Below, piece by piece: positions 44,633 to 52,306 of a stretch of 64,000 bases of DNA. The stretch spans positions 1 to 64,000 of the forward strand of contig NZ_KQ058794.1 in the NCBI RefSeq assembly GCF_000982955.1, given 5' to 3'. The notes beneath the pieces are model-generated. The model was not told the origin of the DNA, made no database searches, and saw nothing but the letters and a program-made list of their open reading frames with translations. The stretch comes from Micromonospora sp. HK10 (lineage in GTDB: Bacteria > Actinomycetota > Actinomycetes > Mycobacteriales > Micromonosporaceae). A program made the translations under genes and the position numbers. The stretch's first letter is position 1. Every line of letters starts with the position of its first letter.

Positions 44633-45205
44633 ATGTCCGTCGTCGCCATCGCCCCGCGCCGACCCGGCCGCCCCGACCGGGCCGGGCCGGGCCGACCGCG
44701 CACCGCGTCCACCCTGACCATCACCGTCGACCTCGGCGTCGCCGGCCCGCTCACGCCCGGCCTGGCCCGGCTGGTCGACCTGCTCGACGAGCTCGCCGCC
44801 AGCGGGGAGGGCGTGTTCCGGGCGGCGGACCCCGCCCTCCGCCCGGTGCCCGACCGGCGACCCGCCACCGCGCCGCCCGCGCCGGAGACGCCGGACGACC
44901 CCGGCACGGTACGGATCCTCGCCGGCACCCGGGTGGTCCGCCAGGAGGGCCGGGAGGTCCCGCTCACCCGGATCGAGTACGACCTGCTCCTCTTCCTCGC
45001 CGAGCACCCCCGTCGGGTGTTCACCCGGTTGCAGCTGCTGGCCAGCGTCTGGGGCTACGAACACGCGGTGGCCCGCACCGTGGACGTCCACGTGCGCCGG
45101 CTGCGCGCCAAGCTGGGCCTGCGCACCCCGCTGGTGACCACCGTGTACGGGGTGGGTTACCGGCTCGCCGACGAGGCCCGGATCGTGGTCGACCACGGCT
45201 GCTGA
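44633..45205 (+). CDS. PhoB/OmpR-type winged-helix regulator lacking a receiver domain (1)
   Basis: A 190-residue protein. Residues about 95-185 are a clear OmpR/PhoB winged helix (PLTRIEYDLLLFLAEHPRRV, VWGYEHAVARTVDVHVRRLR, TVYGVGYRLAD). The N-terminal part (LTITVDLGVAGPLTPGLARL) is not a receiver and lacks the phospho-Asp pocket, so phosphorylation by a histidine kinase is not expected. AGGAGG precedes the ATG. It resembles the gene at 45496 along its whole length, so the two are tandem paralogues. Confidence 0.8.
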   Translation: MSVVAIAPRRPGRPDRAGPGRPRTASTLTITVDLGVAGPLTPGLARLVDLLDELAASGEGVFRAADPALRPVPDRRPATAPPAPETPDDPGTVRILAGTRVVRQEGREVPLTRIEYDLLLFLAEHPRRVFTRLQLLASVWGYEHAVARTVDVHVRRLRAKLGLRTPLVTTVYGVGYRLADEARIVVDHGC

Positions 45206-45495
45206 AGAACGGTCGCGGCCCGGCGCGGCGTACCCGGTCCCCGGGTGCGCCGCGCCTCGTCCTGGCGGCGTACCGCCCACGGTGAATTGGCAGGACCCCC
45301 CGTAACGGGTCAACTCGCCGCTCTGCTGTAATCATCTGGCCTCGTACGCAGAGCGAGCATCCGGCTCCGATGTGTTCGTCAATTGTCACATTCATGCAAC
45401 GCAGCCGCCCCTTGACCCTCGCACAGGCGCCGGGAAGCATCGATGAAGCGGCGTCCCGGGCCGTGGGGACAATCCCGGACCAGCCAAGGAGGACC

Positions 45496-46104
45496 ATGTC
45501 GGTCAGCCCCGCCTCGTCGCGCGCCGGATGGCACACCTCCCAGCCCGCGGTCCCCGGCCGGCCCCCCGGCGGCCAGCGCCGACCGGCCAATACCGGCGGA
45601 CCCGTGCTCACCGTGACGCTCAACATCCCGCTCGCCTGCGAGGAGTCGCTGACCCCGGCCGCCCGCCGACTCCTGGACGCCGCCCGGGAGCTGCTCGAAC
45701 GCGGCGACGCCGTGGTCTCCAGCGGCCCCGCCGCGGTGGAGCGGCGACCGGATCCGGTGCCGGCCGGGCGGTCCCCGAATCGCCCCCTGGCACCGACCAT
45801 CCCGTCGCTGCACATCCTGGCCGCCTCCCGGTCGGTGCTGCGCGACGGCGAGCCGCTGCCGCTCACCCGGCTCGAGTTCGACCTGCTGCTGCACCTCGTC
45901 GCCCACCCCCGTCGGGTGTTCACCCGGCTGCAACTGCTCAACGCGGTCTGGGGATACGAACACGCCGGCGTCCGCACCGTCGACGTGCACGTACGCCGGC
46001 TGCGCGGCAAGGTCGGGGTGGACGTGCCGCTGGTCACCACCGTCTACGGCGTCGGCTACCGGCTCGCCGACGACGCGCGGGTCACCGTCGACCGCAGCGG
46101 CTGA
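45496..46104 (+). CDS. PhoB/OmpR-type winged-helix regulator lacking a receiver domain (2)
   Basis: A 202-residue protein with the winged helix in residues about 105-198 (PLTRLEFDLLLHLVAHPRRV, NAVWGYEHAGVRTVDVHVRR). The N-terminal region (LTVTLNIPLACEESLTPAAR) parallels that of the upstream paralogue and again lacks a receiver. AAGGAGG lies before the ATG at 45496. The 290-base gap upstream holds a possible -35 TTGACC (about 45411) but no strong promoter. Function unknown; a small-molecule or constitutive regulator is possible. Confidence 0.8.
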   Translation: MSVSPASSRAGWHTSQPAVPGRPPGGQRRPANTGGPVLTVTLNIPLACEESLTPAARRLLDAARELLERGDAVVSSGPAAVERRPDPVPAGRSPNRPLAPTIPSLHILAASRSVLRDGEPLPLTRLEFDLLLHLVAHPRRVFTRLQLLNAVWGYEHAGVRTVDVHVRRLRGKVGVDVPLVTTVYGVGYRLADDARVTVDRSG

Positions 46105-46150
46105 CCCCGCCGGCCGCCGGCCCGGCCGGACCGGCAGGCAGGATGGACGG

Positions 46151-46780
46151 ATGCGCGTCCGTCCGATCAGCCCCGAGCGACTCGTCACCGAGCTGGCCGA
46201 CCGGCTGGCCGGCACCGAGGTGCCCGGGCGGCTCCGGGTGGCCGTCGACGGGCCGCCGGCCGCCGCGCCCGAGGCGCTGGCCGCCGCCCTGGTCGACCCG
46301 CTGCGTGCCGCCGGCCGCCCGACGCTGCACGTCCGTGCGGCCGGCTTCCTCCGCCCCGCCTCGGTCCGCCTCGAACACGGCCGGACCAATCCCGACGCGT
46401 ACTACGAGGGCTGGCTCGACGAGGCCGGGCTGCGCCGCGAGGTGCTCGACCCGGCCGGCCCGGACGGCTCCGGCCGGCTGCTGCCCTCACTCTGGGACGT
46501 CGCCACCGACCGGGCCAGCCGGGCCGGCTACGTCGAGCTGCCGGCCGGCGGGGTGGTGCTGGTCAGCGGCGCCCTGCTGCTCGGCGGTGGGCTGCCGTTC
46601 GACGTCACCGTGCACCTCGTGCTCTCCCCGCCGGCCCTGGACCGGCGCACCGACCCGCAGCTGCGCTGGACGCTGCCGGCCTTCGCCCGCTACGCCGACG
46701 AGGTGGACCCGGCCTCCTTCGCCGACGTGGTGGTCCGGGCCGACGACCCGCGCCGCCCGGCCCTGGTCGAAGCCGGCTGA
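46151..46780 (+). CDS. Uridine kinase-like protein with degenerate P-loop
   Basis: A 209-residue protein of the uridine kinase-like P-loop group by overall layout (FLRPASVRLEHGRTNPDAYY, a substrate region typical of the family). The Walker A position reads Gly34-Pro-Pro-Ala-Ala-Ala39-Pro40-Glu41 instead of GxxxxGK[ST], so the nucleotide-binding Lys is missing. It is probably not an active kinase. A CAGGAT box six bases from the ATG suggests a leaderless start. Confidence 0.7.
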   Translation: MRVRPISPERLVTELADRLAGTEVPGRLRVAVDGPPAAAPEALAAALVDPLRAAGRPTLHVRAAGFLRPASVRLEHGRTNPDAYYEGWLDEAGLRREVLDPAGPDGSGRLLPSLWDVATDRASRAGYVELPAGGVVLVSGALLLGGGLPFDVTVHLVLSPPALDRRTDPQLRWTLPAFARYADEVDPASFADVVVRADDPRRPALVEAG

Positions 46781-46891
46781 CCCCCCGCACGGGCGCCCGT
46801 TCCGGACAGCCGGCCGATCGCCGGGACGGACCGGTACGGACCGCCCGGCGCAGGCGGGCACGAACGGCCGGAAAGAACGCGTACCGCGCCG

Positions 46892-46917
46892 GTTTGATCG
46901 GCGGACCGGATGGGTAA
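46892..46917 (+). promoter_or_regulatory. SigB/SigF-type promoter of DksA-like gene
   Basis: GTTT (46892-46895), 16 bases, GGGTAA (46912-46917). The transcript would begin near 46924 and carry a leader of about 100 bases with two hairpins (46933-46956 and 46971-46990). Confidence 0.65.
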
Positions 46918-46932
46918 TCGCCCGGCTCACAG

Positions 46933-46990
46933 AGCACGGGTGATCTCGCCCGTGCTTCCATCGGAGACGTCCGGGGCGCTCGCGCCCCGG
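46933..46990 (+). promoter_or_regulatory. Two hairpins in 5' leader of DksA-like gene
   Basis: AGCACGGG/CCCGTGCT (46933-46956) and CCGGGGCG/CGCCCCGG (46971-46990, CTCG loop) are both perfect eight-base stems. They could stabilise the message or regulate it post-transcriptionally. Confidence 0.4.
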
Positions 46991-47023
46991 ACCGGCATGA
47001 TGCCCCAGGAAAGGCAGGCAGCG

Positions 47024-47422
47024 ATGCTCGTCCACGACACGGTGACCACGGGCCGCTCCCAGGCGGAGGTCGACCGGATCCGGCAGTCCCTGCAGTCGCG
47101 GTACGACGAGCTGACCGCGGAGTACGAGCAGGCCGTCCAGCAGAGCCAGGTGCTGCGGCTGGTCGAGATCGGCGACACCGCCGGCGACGACCAGGCCGAC
47201 AGCGGCACCAAGACCGCCGAGCGGGACACCGCCCAGTCGCTGCTGCGCACCATCCTGGACCGGCGCGCCCAGTTCGAGCACGCGCTGAGCCGCCTCGAGG
47301 AGGGCACCTACGGGTTCTGCGAGGGCTGCTCCGCGCCGATCCCGGTGGAGCGGCTGGAGATCTTCCCGGCGGCCACCGCCTGCGTGTCCTGCAAGCAGAC
47401 CCGGGAGCGGCGGGCGGCCTGA
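47024..47422 (+). CDS. DksA/TraR-type zinc-finger protein
   Basis: A 132-residue protein with a long coiled N-terminal part (SRYDELTAEYEQAVQQSQVL) and a C-terminal four-Cys zinc finger, Cys-x2-Cys-x17-Cys-x2-Cys (CEGCSAPIPVERLEI then ACVSC). DksA family proteins enter the secondary channel of RNA polymerase; actinobacterial homologues often work as RNA polymerase-binding stress factors. The ATG at 47024 is chosen for AAAGG upstream. A SigB-type promoter drives it. Confidence 0.85.
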   Translation: MLVHDTVTTGRSQAEVDRIRQSLQSRYDELTAEYEQAVQQSQVLRLVEIGDTAGDDQADSGTKTAERDTAQSLLRTILDRRAQFEHALSRLEEGTYGFCEGCSAPIPVERLEIFPAATACVSCKQTRERRAA

Positions 47423-47470
47423 CCGGCCGCCCCGGTTGCCGGTCGGTCCCAGACGCGGTGGACTCGCCAG

Positions 47471-48343
47471 ATGGGTGAGATCAAGGTGGGCACCGCCTCG
47501 TGGACCGACCGGACCCTGCTCGACTCCGGGTGGTATCCGCAGACCGCGGACACCCCGGAGAAGCGACTGGCGTACTACGCCCGGCAGTTCCCGCTGGTCG
47601 AGGTGGACGCCACGTACTACTCGCCGCCGGCGGAACGCACCGCGCGGCTGTGGGCGGAGCGGACCCCGTCCGGCTTCACCTTCAACGTCAAGGCGTTCAG
47701 CCTGCTCACCGGGCACCCGACCCGGGTGAGCGCGCTCTACAAGGACCTGCGCCCGGAGACGGAGAAGAAGAACCTCTACCCGGACGACCTGCCGGCGCAG
47801 GCGTACGAGGAGGTCTGGACCCGGTTCCTGTCCGCCCTCGACCCGCTGGTCGAGGCGGGCAAGCTCGGCGCGATCCTGTTCCAGTTCCCGCCCTGGTTCA
47901 CCATCAAGCGGGACAACAAGCAGTACCTGCTCGAGGTGGCGAAGCGCTGCGCCCCGCTGCGGCCGGTCGTCGAGTTCCGGCACGCCTCCTGGTTCGACGG
48001 GGACAACGCCGAGGAGACCCTCGGCTTCCTGCGCACGCACCGGCTGCCCTTCGTCTGCGTGGACATGCCGCAGGGGCACCGGTCGTCGGTGCCTCCGGTC
48101 CTGGCGGCCACCGCGGACCTCGCGGTGGTCCGCTTCCACGGGCACAGCGACAAGTGGACCAGCAAGGACATCCACGAGAAGTTCGGCTACGACTACTCCG
48201 ACCGGGAGTTGCGCGACTGGGCGCCGAAGCTGCGCGAGCTGGCCGGCGAGGCGGAACGCACGCATGTGCTCATGAACAACTGCTATCGGGACTACGCCCA
48301 GCGCAACGCCACCACCCTCGCGGGTCTGCTGGACGCCGGCTGA
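47471..48343 (+). CDS. DUF72 family protein (1)
   Basis: A 290-residue TIM-barrel-like DUF72 protein: IKVGTASWTDRTLLDSGWYP at the start, FTFNVKAFSLLTGHPTR, LGAILFQFPPWF, VVEFRHASWF, and VVRFHGHS near the end. The family is widespread with no proven reaction; a metal or nucleic-acid-linked activity has been guessed. It ends with a hairpin terminator. A second, different DUF72 protein is encoded 700 bases further on the opposite strand. Confidence 0.85.
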   Translation: MGEIKVGTASWTDRTLLDSGWYPQTADTPEKRLAYYARQFPLVEVDATYYSPPAERTARLWAERTPSGFTFNVKAFSLLTGHPTRVSALYKDLRPETEKKNLYPDDLPAQAYEEVWTRFLSALDPLVEAGKLGAILFQFPPWFTIKRDNKQYLLEVAKRCAPLRPVVEFRHASWFDGDNAEETLGFLRTHRLPFVCVDMPQGHRSSVPPVLAATADLAVVRFHGHSDKWTSKDIHEKFGYDYSDRELRDWAPKLRELAGEAERTHVLMNNCYRDYAQRNATTLAGLLDAG

Positions 48344-48368
48344 GGCTTCACCCGCCCCGGGTGAGGCC
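48344..48368 (+). terminator. Terminator after DUF72 gene (1)
   Basis: GGCTTCACCC pairs with GGGTGAGGCC (one mismatch) around GCCCC, starting at the stop codon. Confidence 0.55.
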
Positions 48369-48451
48369 GGCTCACCCCGGCCCTCGTCAGCATGGACGGT
48401 GTGTGCGGTCCGTCGATCGACGCGACCGCGCGGCCGAGGAGGAGGTGGGCC

Positions 48452-48646
48452 ATGACGGTGCGAATCGTTGCGGATCGACGCCGCGGCGGGGTGCTGCACG
48501 TGGTCGGGCGGTCCGACGCGCCCCGGCGCGGCGAGCGGCCCGGTCGGTTCAGTCCGACCCGGCTCTGGCGGGGGCCCAGCGGGCCGCCGCGACGCGCCGA
48601 CGACCGACGCTGGGAAACCGATACACGGGGGTGGGCAGATGGCTGA
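48452..48646 (+). CDS. Small basic hypothetical protein
   Basis: A 64-residue Arg-rich protein (VRIVADRRRGGVLHVVGRSD then RRADDRRWETDTRG). A strong GAGGAGGTGGGCC precedes the ATG at 48452, and its end overlaps the DUF2267 start by eight bases, so translation is likely real. No known family; function unknown. Confidence 0.5.
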   Translation: MTVRIVADRRRGGVLHVVGRSDAPRRGERPGRFSPTRLWRGPSGPPRRADDRRWETDTRGWADG

Positions 48647-49067
48647 GCAGGTGATGTCCGCGTTCGAGTCCTCGCTGGACAAGACCAACGTGATCCTCAA
48701 GGAGATCGAATCGGCGTACGGCTGGCCGAAGGAGCAGCGCAACCAGTCGTACGCGGCGCTGCGCACGGTGCTGCACCTACTGCGTGACCGGCTGCCGGTG
48801 TCGGAGAGCGCCGAGTTCGCCCAGCAGTTGCCGGTGTTGCTGCGGGGCATCTACTTCGACGGCTGGCAGCCGGAGAACGTGCCGATCAAGCTGAACCGGG
48901 ACGACTTCCTCTACGAGGTCCGGCAGGGCTTCCCGTACGACGTGGAGGGCGGCCCGCAGCGGGTGGTGCAGGTGGTGCTGGACACCCTGCGCCGGCACGT
49001 GACCCAGGGCGAGTGGCAGGACGTCAAGTCGTCGATGCCGCGGGACCTGGGCGCGATGATCCCGTGA
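48639..49067 (+). CDS. DUF2267 protein
   Basis: A 142-residue all-helical DUF2267 protein (IESAYGWPKEQRNQSYAALR, LRDRLPVSESAEFAQQLPVL, LRGIYFDGWQP, VVQVVLDTLRRHVTQGEW). It has a repeated-helix layout and no membrane span. Function unknown; it is often seen in actinomycete stress loci. Its 3' end overlaps the opposing DUF72 gene by 44 bases. Confidence 0.85.
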   Translation: MAEQVMSAFESSLDKTNVILKEIESAYGWPKEQRNQSYAALRTVLHLLRDRLPVSESAEFAQQLPVLLRGIYFDGWQPENVPIKLNRDDFLYEVRQGFPYDVEGGPQRVVQVVLDTLRRHVTQGEWQDVKSSMPRDLGAMIP

Positions 49068-49863
49068 CCGGCACCGTCCCGGCCCGCTCCACCGCACCGG
49101 TGGGGCGGGCCGCCGGCGTGCGGGTCACCGGCCGCCCGGCCCGCCGGGCCAGCGCCGCGAAGGCCACCGCGTCGACGATCGCGGCGCCGCCGGGGTCGTT
49201 GTTGAAGTAGACGTACGCCGGCTCGTCGGCCCCGAACGCGTCGGCCAGCCGACGTACCCAGGTGGCCAGGGCGGTGCGGCCGTAGCGCGGCCAGGGCCGG
49301 GCCCGTCCCTCGTGCAGTCGCAGGTAGCCGAACTCGGTGGTCCGCCACAGCGGGGTGACCGGCCGGCTGCCCCGGTCCGCCCAGACCAGCGCGGCGCGGC
49401 GGCGCTCCAGCACCCGCCGGACGTCGTCGGTCCACCAGGACGGGTGCCGCGGCTCCACCGCCACCCGCACCTCGCTCGGGAACAGCCGCAGCGTGCCGTC
49501 CAGCGCCGCCGGGTCGGCGCGCAGGTTCGGCGGGAGCTGCACGAGCACCGGCCCGAGCCGGTCGCCCAGCCCGCCGGCCCGGTCCAGGAAGCGGGCCACC
49601 GGCTCGGCGGGCTCGCGCAGCCGCTTGATGTGGGTGAGGTAGCGGCTCATCTTCACCGCCACGCAGAAGTCGTCCGGGGTCCGGTCCCGCCACGCCACGA
49701 AGGTGTCCCGCTCGGGCAGCCGGTAGAACGCGTTGTTGACCTCCACCGTGGCGAACCCGGCCGCGAAGTGCTCCAACCAGCACCGCTGCGGCAGCTTCGG
49801 AGGGTAGAAGCGCTCCCGCCAGTCCCGGTACTGCCAGCCGGAGGTGCCGATCAGGAACATCAC
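49024..49863 (-). CDS. DUF72 family protein (2)
   Basis: A 279-residue DUF72 protein of a more typical kind: LIGTSGWQYRDWRERFYPPK, TVEVNNAFYRLPERDTF, FCVAVKMSRYLTHIKRL, VLVQLPPNLRAD, VAVEPRHPSWW and the late YVYFNNDPGG. It differs clearly from the DUF72 protein at 47471, so they belong to different subgroups. GGGAGGT precedes the ATG. The last about 30 residues are a Pro/Gly-rich tail that overlaps the DUF2267 gene and may be dispensable. Confidence 0.85.
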   Translation of the reverse strand: MMFLIGTSGWQYRDWRERFYPPKLPQRCWLEHFAAGFATVEVNNAFYRLPERDTFVAWRDRTPDDFCVAVKMSRYLTHIKRLREPAEPVARFLDRAGGLGDRLGPVLVQLPPNLRADPAALDGTLRLFPSEVRVAVEPRHPSWWTDDVRRVLERRRAALVWADRGSRPVTPLWRTTEFGYLRLHEGRARPWPRYGRTALATWVRRLADAFGADEPAYVYFNNDPGGAAIVDAVAFAALARRAGRPVTRTPAARPTGAVERAGTVPVTGSSRPGPAASTT

Positions 49864-49997
49864 CCACCTCCCGTCGTGCGGCCCGCACCGTCATCCTGGC
49901 ACCGGTCGGCGGCGTCCGCGCGGCGGGCGCGTACCGGCGTCCTGGAGCGGGGCGCGGCGAACCGTCCGTACCGGCGGGTTCCGGCGTCTACGGTGTG

Positions 49998-50023
49998 GTT
50001 AGAGCAGACCGCGCGTGGGGTAC
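49998..50023 (+). promoter_or_regulatory. SigB/SigF-type promoter of repeat-protein/JmjC operon
   Basis: GTTA (49998-50001, preceded by G), 16 bases, GGGTAC (50018-50023). A transcript would start near 50030 and carry GAGGGAGC just before the ATG of the repeat gene. Confidence 0.6.
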
Positions 50024-50081
50024 GAACCCGCTGCACGACGGACCCCGGCGCACGGCGGGGCGGCACACCGAGGGAGCACCC

Positions 50082-50369
50082 ATGGCACTCAACGACGATG
50101 ACATGCAGACCACCGGCGGCGGCGGGCTGGAGGGCCCGGCCGACGGTGGCGCGACTCCGGGCCAGCAGGACGGCGGTGCCGACGGCGGCGCGGACCGGGG
50201 CGCGGAGCGCGGCGCCGACCAGGGCGCGGACCAGGGCGCCGAGGGCCCGGCCGACGGTGGGGCGACCCCCGGGCAGCAGGACGGTGGCGCGGACGGCGGC
50301 GCCGAGGGCCCGGCCGACGGTGGCGCGACGCCCGGCCAGCGTGACGGCGGCGCCGACGGCAGCGCCTGA
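50082..50369 (+). CDS. Gly/Asp-rich repeat protein, possible oxygenase substrate or precursor peptide
   Basis: A 95-residue, very acidic protein of unusual composition (Gly, Ala, Asp, Gln). Residues 1-16 (MALNDDDMQTTGGGGL) look like a leader, then three copies of a 21-residue unit beginning EGPADGGATPGQ occur at 17-37, 54-74 and 75-95, with a spacer of DxGA tetrapeptides (38-53). No hydrophobic, Cys or signal segment is present. It ends three bases before the JmjC gene, and GAGGGAGC plus a SigB-type promoter lie upstream. A substrate or precursor role for the next enzyme is my inference. Confidence 0.7.
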   Translation: MALNDDDMQTTGGGGLEGPADGGATPGQQDGGADGGADRGAERGADQGADQGAEGPADGGATPGQQDGGADGGAEGPADGGATPGQRDGGADGSA

Positions 50370-50372
50370 CAC

Positions 50373-51650
50373 ATGACCATGACGCACCTCGTCCCGCCGG
50401 GCGGCCACGGCCGCCCGGCGGTTCCGTCTGCCGCGGCCGCGGCGCTGGCCCGGTGCGTGGCGGTCGAGCCGGCCAAGTTCGCCGCCGACCACTGGGGGCG
50501 CAGCCCGCTGCTGTCCCGCGCCGCCGAACTGCCCAACCCGGCCGGCTTCCGGGACCTGCTCAGCCCGGCCGACGCCGACGAACTGCTCAGCCGGCGCGGC
50601 CTGCGTACCCCCTTCCTGCGGGTGGCCAAGGACGGCCAGCTCGTGCCGGCGGCGCGTTGGACCGGCGGTGGTGGCGCGGGCGCCGAGATCGGCGACCAGG
50701 TCCTCGACGAGCAGATCCTGGCCCTGTACGCCGACGGCGCCACCCTGGTCCTGCAGGGCCTGCACCGCACCTGGCCGGCGCTGGTCGACTTCGCCCGCGA
50801 CCTGGGCCTCGCGCTGGCGCAGCCGTTGCAGGTCAACGCCTACCTGACCCCGGCCGGCAGCCAGGGGTTCGCCACCCACTACGACACCCACGACGTGTTC
50901 GTGCTCCAGGTCGACGGCCGCAAGCACTGGCGGATCCACCCGCCGGTGCTGCCGGATCCGCTGGAGAAGCAGCCCTGGGGCGGACGGGCCGACGAGGTCG
51001 CCGCGACCGCCGAGGGCCGGCCCGCGCTGGACGTGGTGCTGGAGCCCGGTGACGCGCTCTACCTGCCGCGCGGCTGGCTGCACAGCGCCCAGGCGCAGGA
51101 GTCCAGCTCGCTGCACCTGACCGTGGGCATCCGGGCGTTGACCCGGTACGCGCTGGTCGAGGAACTGCTGGCCCTCGCAGCCGAGGACCCGCGGCTGCGC
51201 GCCGGTCTGCCCTTCGGTCTCGACGTGGCCGACCCGGACGCCATCGAGCCGGAGCTGACCGAGACGGTGGAGGCGCTGCGCGACTGGCTGCTGCGAGCCG
51301 ACCCGGAGTCGCTGGCCGCCCGGCTGCGCGCCCGGGCCTGGCCGGCCGCCCGCCCCGCGCCGATCCGGCCGCTCGCCCAGGCCGCCGTGCTGGCCGCGCT
51401 CGGCCCGGACAGCCGGGTGGCGGTCCGCGCCGGCCTGCGCTGGCAGCTCGCCCCGACCGGCGACGGCACGGTGGCGCTGCGCCTGTTCGACCGCACCATC
51501 ACCCTGCCGGGCACCTGCGAGCCCGCGCTGCGGGCGGTGCTCACCGGCGACGTCACCCGGGTGGGTGACCTGCCCGGCCTGGACGACGACGCCGACCGGC
51601 TGGTCCTGGCCCGCCGCCTGCTCAAGGAGGCGGTCCTCACCCCGGTCTGA
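50373..51650 (+). CDS. JmjC-type Fe(II)/2-oxoglutarate oxygenase (cupin fold, ribosomal-oxygenase-like)
   Basis: A 425-residue protein resembling NO66/MINA/YcfD-type JmjC oxygenases. Residues about 125-250 form the cupin barrel: PLQVNAYLTPAGSQGFATHY leads into the metal motif His169-x-Asp171, then VLQVDGRKHWRIH with a likely 2-oxoglutarate Lys184, and the distal His237 in YLPRGWLHSAQ. A winged-helix-like C-terminal part follows. Known relatives hydroxylate ribosomal proteins; here the gene is coupled to a Gly/Asp-repeat protein, a possible substrate. There is no separate ribosome-binding site, so translation probably re-initiates after the repeat gene. Confidence 0.85.
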   Translation: MTMTHLVPPGGHGRPAVPSAAAAALARCVAVEPAKFAADHWGRSPLLSRAAELPNPAGFRDLLSPADADELLSRRGLRTPFLRVAKDGQLVPAARWTGGGGAGAEIGDQVLDEQILALYADGATLVLQGLHRTWPALVDFARDLGLALAQPLQVNAYLTPAGSQGFATHYDTHDVFVLQVDGRKHWRIHPPVLPDPLEKQPWGGRADEVAATAEGRPALDVVLEPGDALYLPRGWLHSAQAQESSSLHLTVGIRALTRYALVEELLALAAEDPRLRAGLPFGLDVADPDAIEPELTETVEALRDWLLRADPESLAARLRARAWPAARPAPIRPLAQAAVLAALGPDSRVAVRAGLRWQLAPTGDGTVALRLFDRTITLPGTCEPALRAVLTGDVTRVGDLPGLDDDADRLVLARRLLKEAVLTPV

Positions 51651-51760
51651 GCGGGCTCTCGGGCGCAGGTCGCGGTCCGCGCTGCCGTGCGCTCCGGCGG
51701 CTGACCGCGGACCTCTGCCGACTCAGCGTCTGGCCGGCCGCCGAGTCGGATGCCTGCCGC

Positions 51761-51935
51761 GCCCGTTCGTGGAGCGCGCCCGTTCGTGGAGCGCGCCCGG
51801 TTGTGGAGCGCGCCCGGTTGTGGAGCGCGCCCGGTTGTGGAGCGCGCCCGGTTGTGGAGGTCGCCCGGTTGTGGAGCGCCCGGTTCGGGGGCGCGCCCGG
51901 TTCGGGGCGCGCATCCGGTTCGGGGAGCGCGGCGT
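51761..51935. repeat. 17-base tandem repeat array
   Basis: Seven consecutive 17-base units (51761-51879) of the form GCCCGGTTGTGGAGCGC, the first two with GTTCG in place of GTTG plus one G, followed by about three degenerate GGTTCGGGG units. The period of 17 is not a multiple of three, so a coding role is unlikely. Confidence 0.85.
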
Positions 51936-51991
51936 TGTCGGGCGGCGGGGAGTCACGGTGCGTGACCCCGAGAGGACCGACCCCACTCGTG

Positions 51992-52037
51992 AGCGATATG
52001 CCTCAGCGTCATATTTATGCCGCTGAGGCATATCGCT
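51992..52037. repeat. 46-base near-perfect palindrome
   Basis: Arms of 17 bases (51992-52008 and 52021-52037) pair exactly, and an inner CATA/TATG pair closes on TT. AT content is far above the surroundings. It could be a strong hairpin, a terminator, a dispersed palindromic repeat (MITE-like) or a binding site. Confidence 0.8.
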
Positions 52038-52100
52038 GAGAAGCGGATTGTGGTTCGGCGGCCAACCCGCCCGAGCCTGCACCGGTCGCGCGGCTCCGGT

Positions 52101-52306
52101 CATCACCCTGGCCGTCGCGCCTCCCGGCCGGTCGCCGGTCGGTTGTCCAGCGTCCGTCGGCCGTCGGCTGGTCGACGCCGGGCTGGACGTGCGCTGGGCT
52201 GTTCATCACCCTGGCCGTCGCGCCTCCCGGCCGGTCGCCGGTCGGTTGCCCAGCGTCCGTCGGCCGTCGGCTGGACGACGCCGGGCCGGACGTGCGCTGG
52301 GCTGTT
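52101..52306. repeat. 103-base tandem duplication
   Basis: Bases 52101-52203 are repeated at 52204-52306 with only a few differences (for example GGTTGTCCAGC against GGTTGCCCAGC). It appears to be a recent tandem duplication. Confidence 0.85.

Noticed and set aside
51750..52106. Several open frames on both strands across the 17-base array
   Set aside because: The repeat unit lacks stops in all frames, so the frames are open by composition; the protein would repeat every 17 residues and has no ribosome-binding site.
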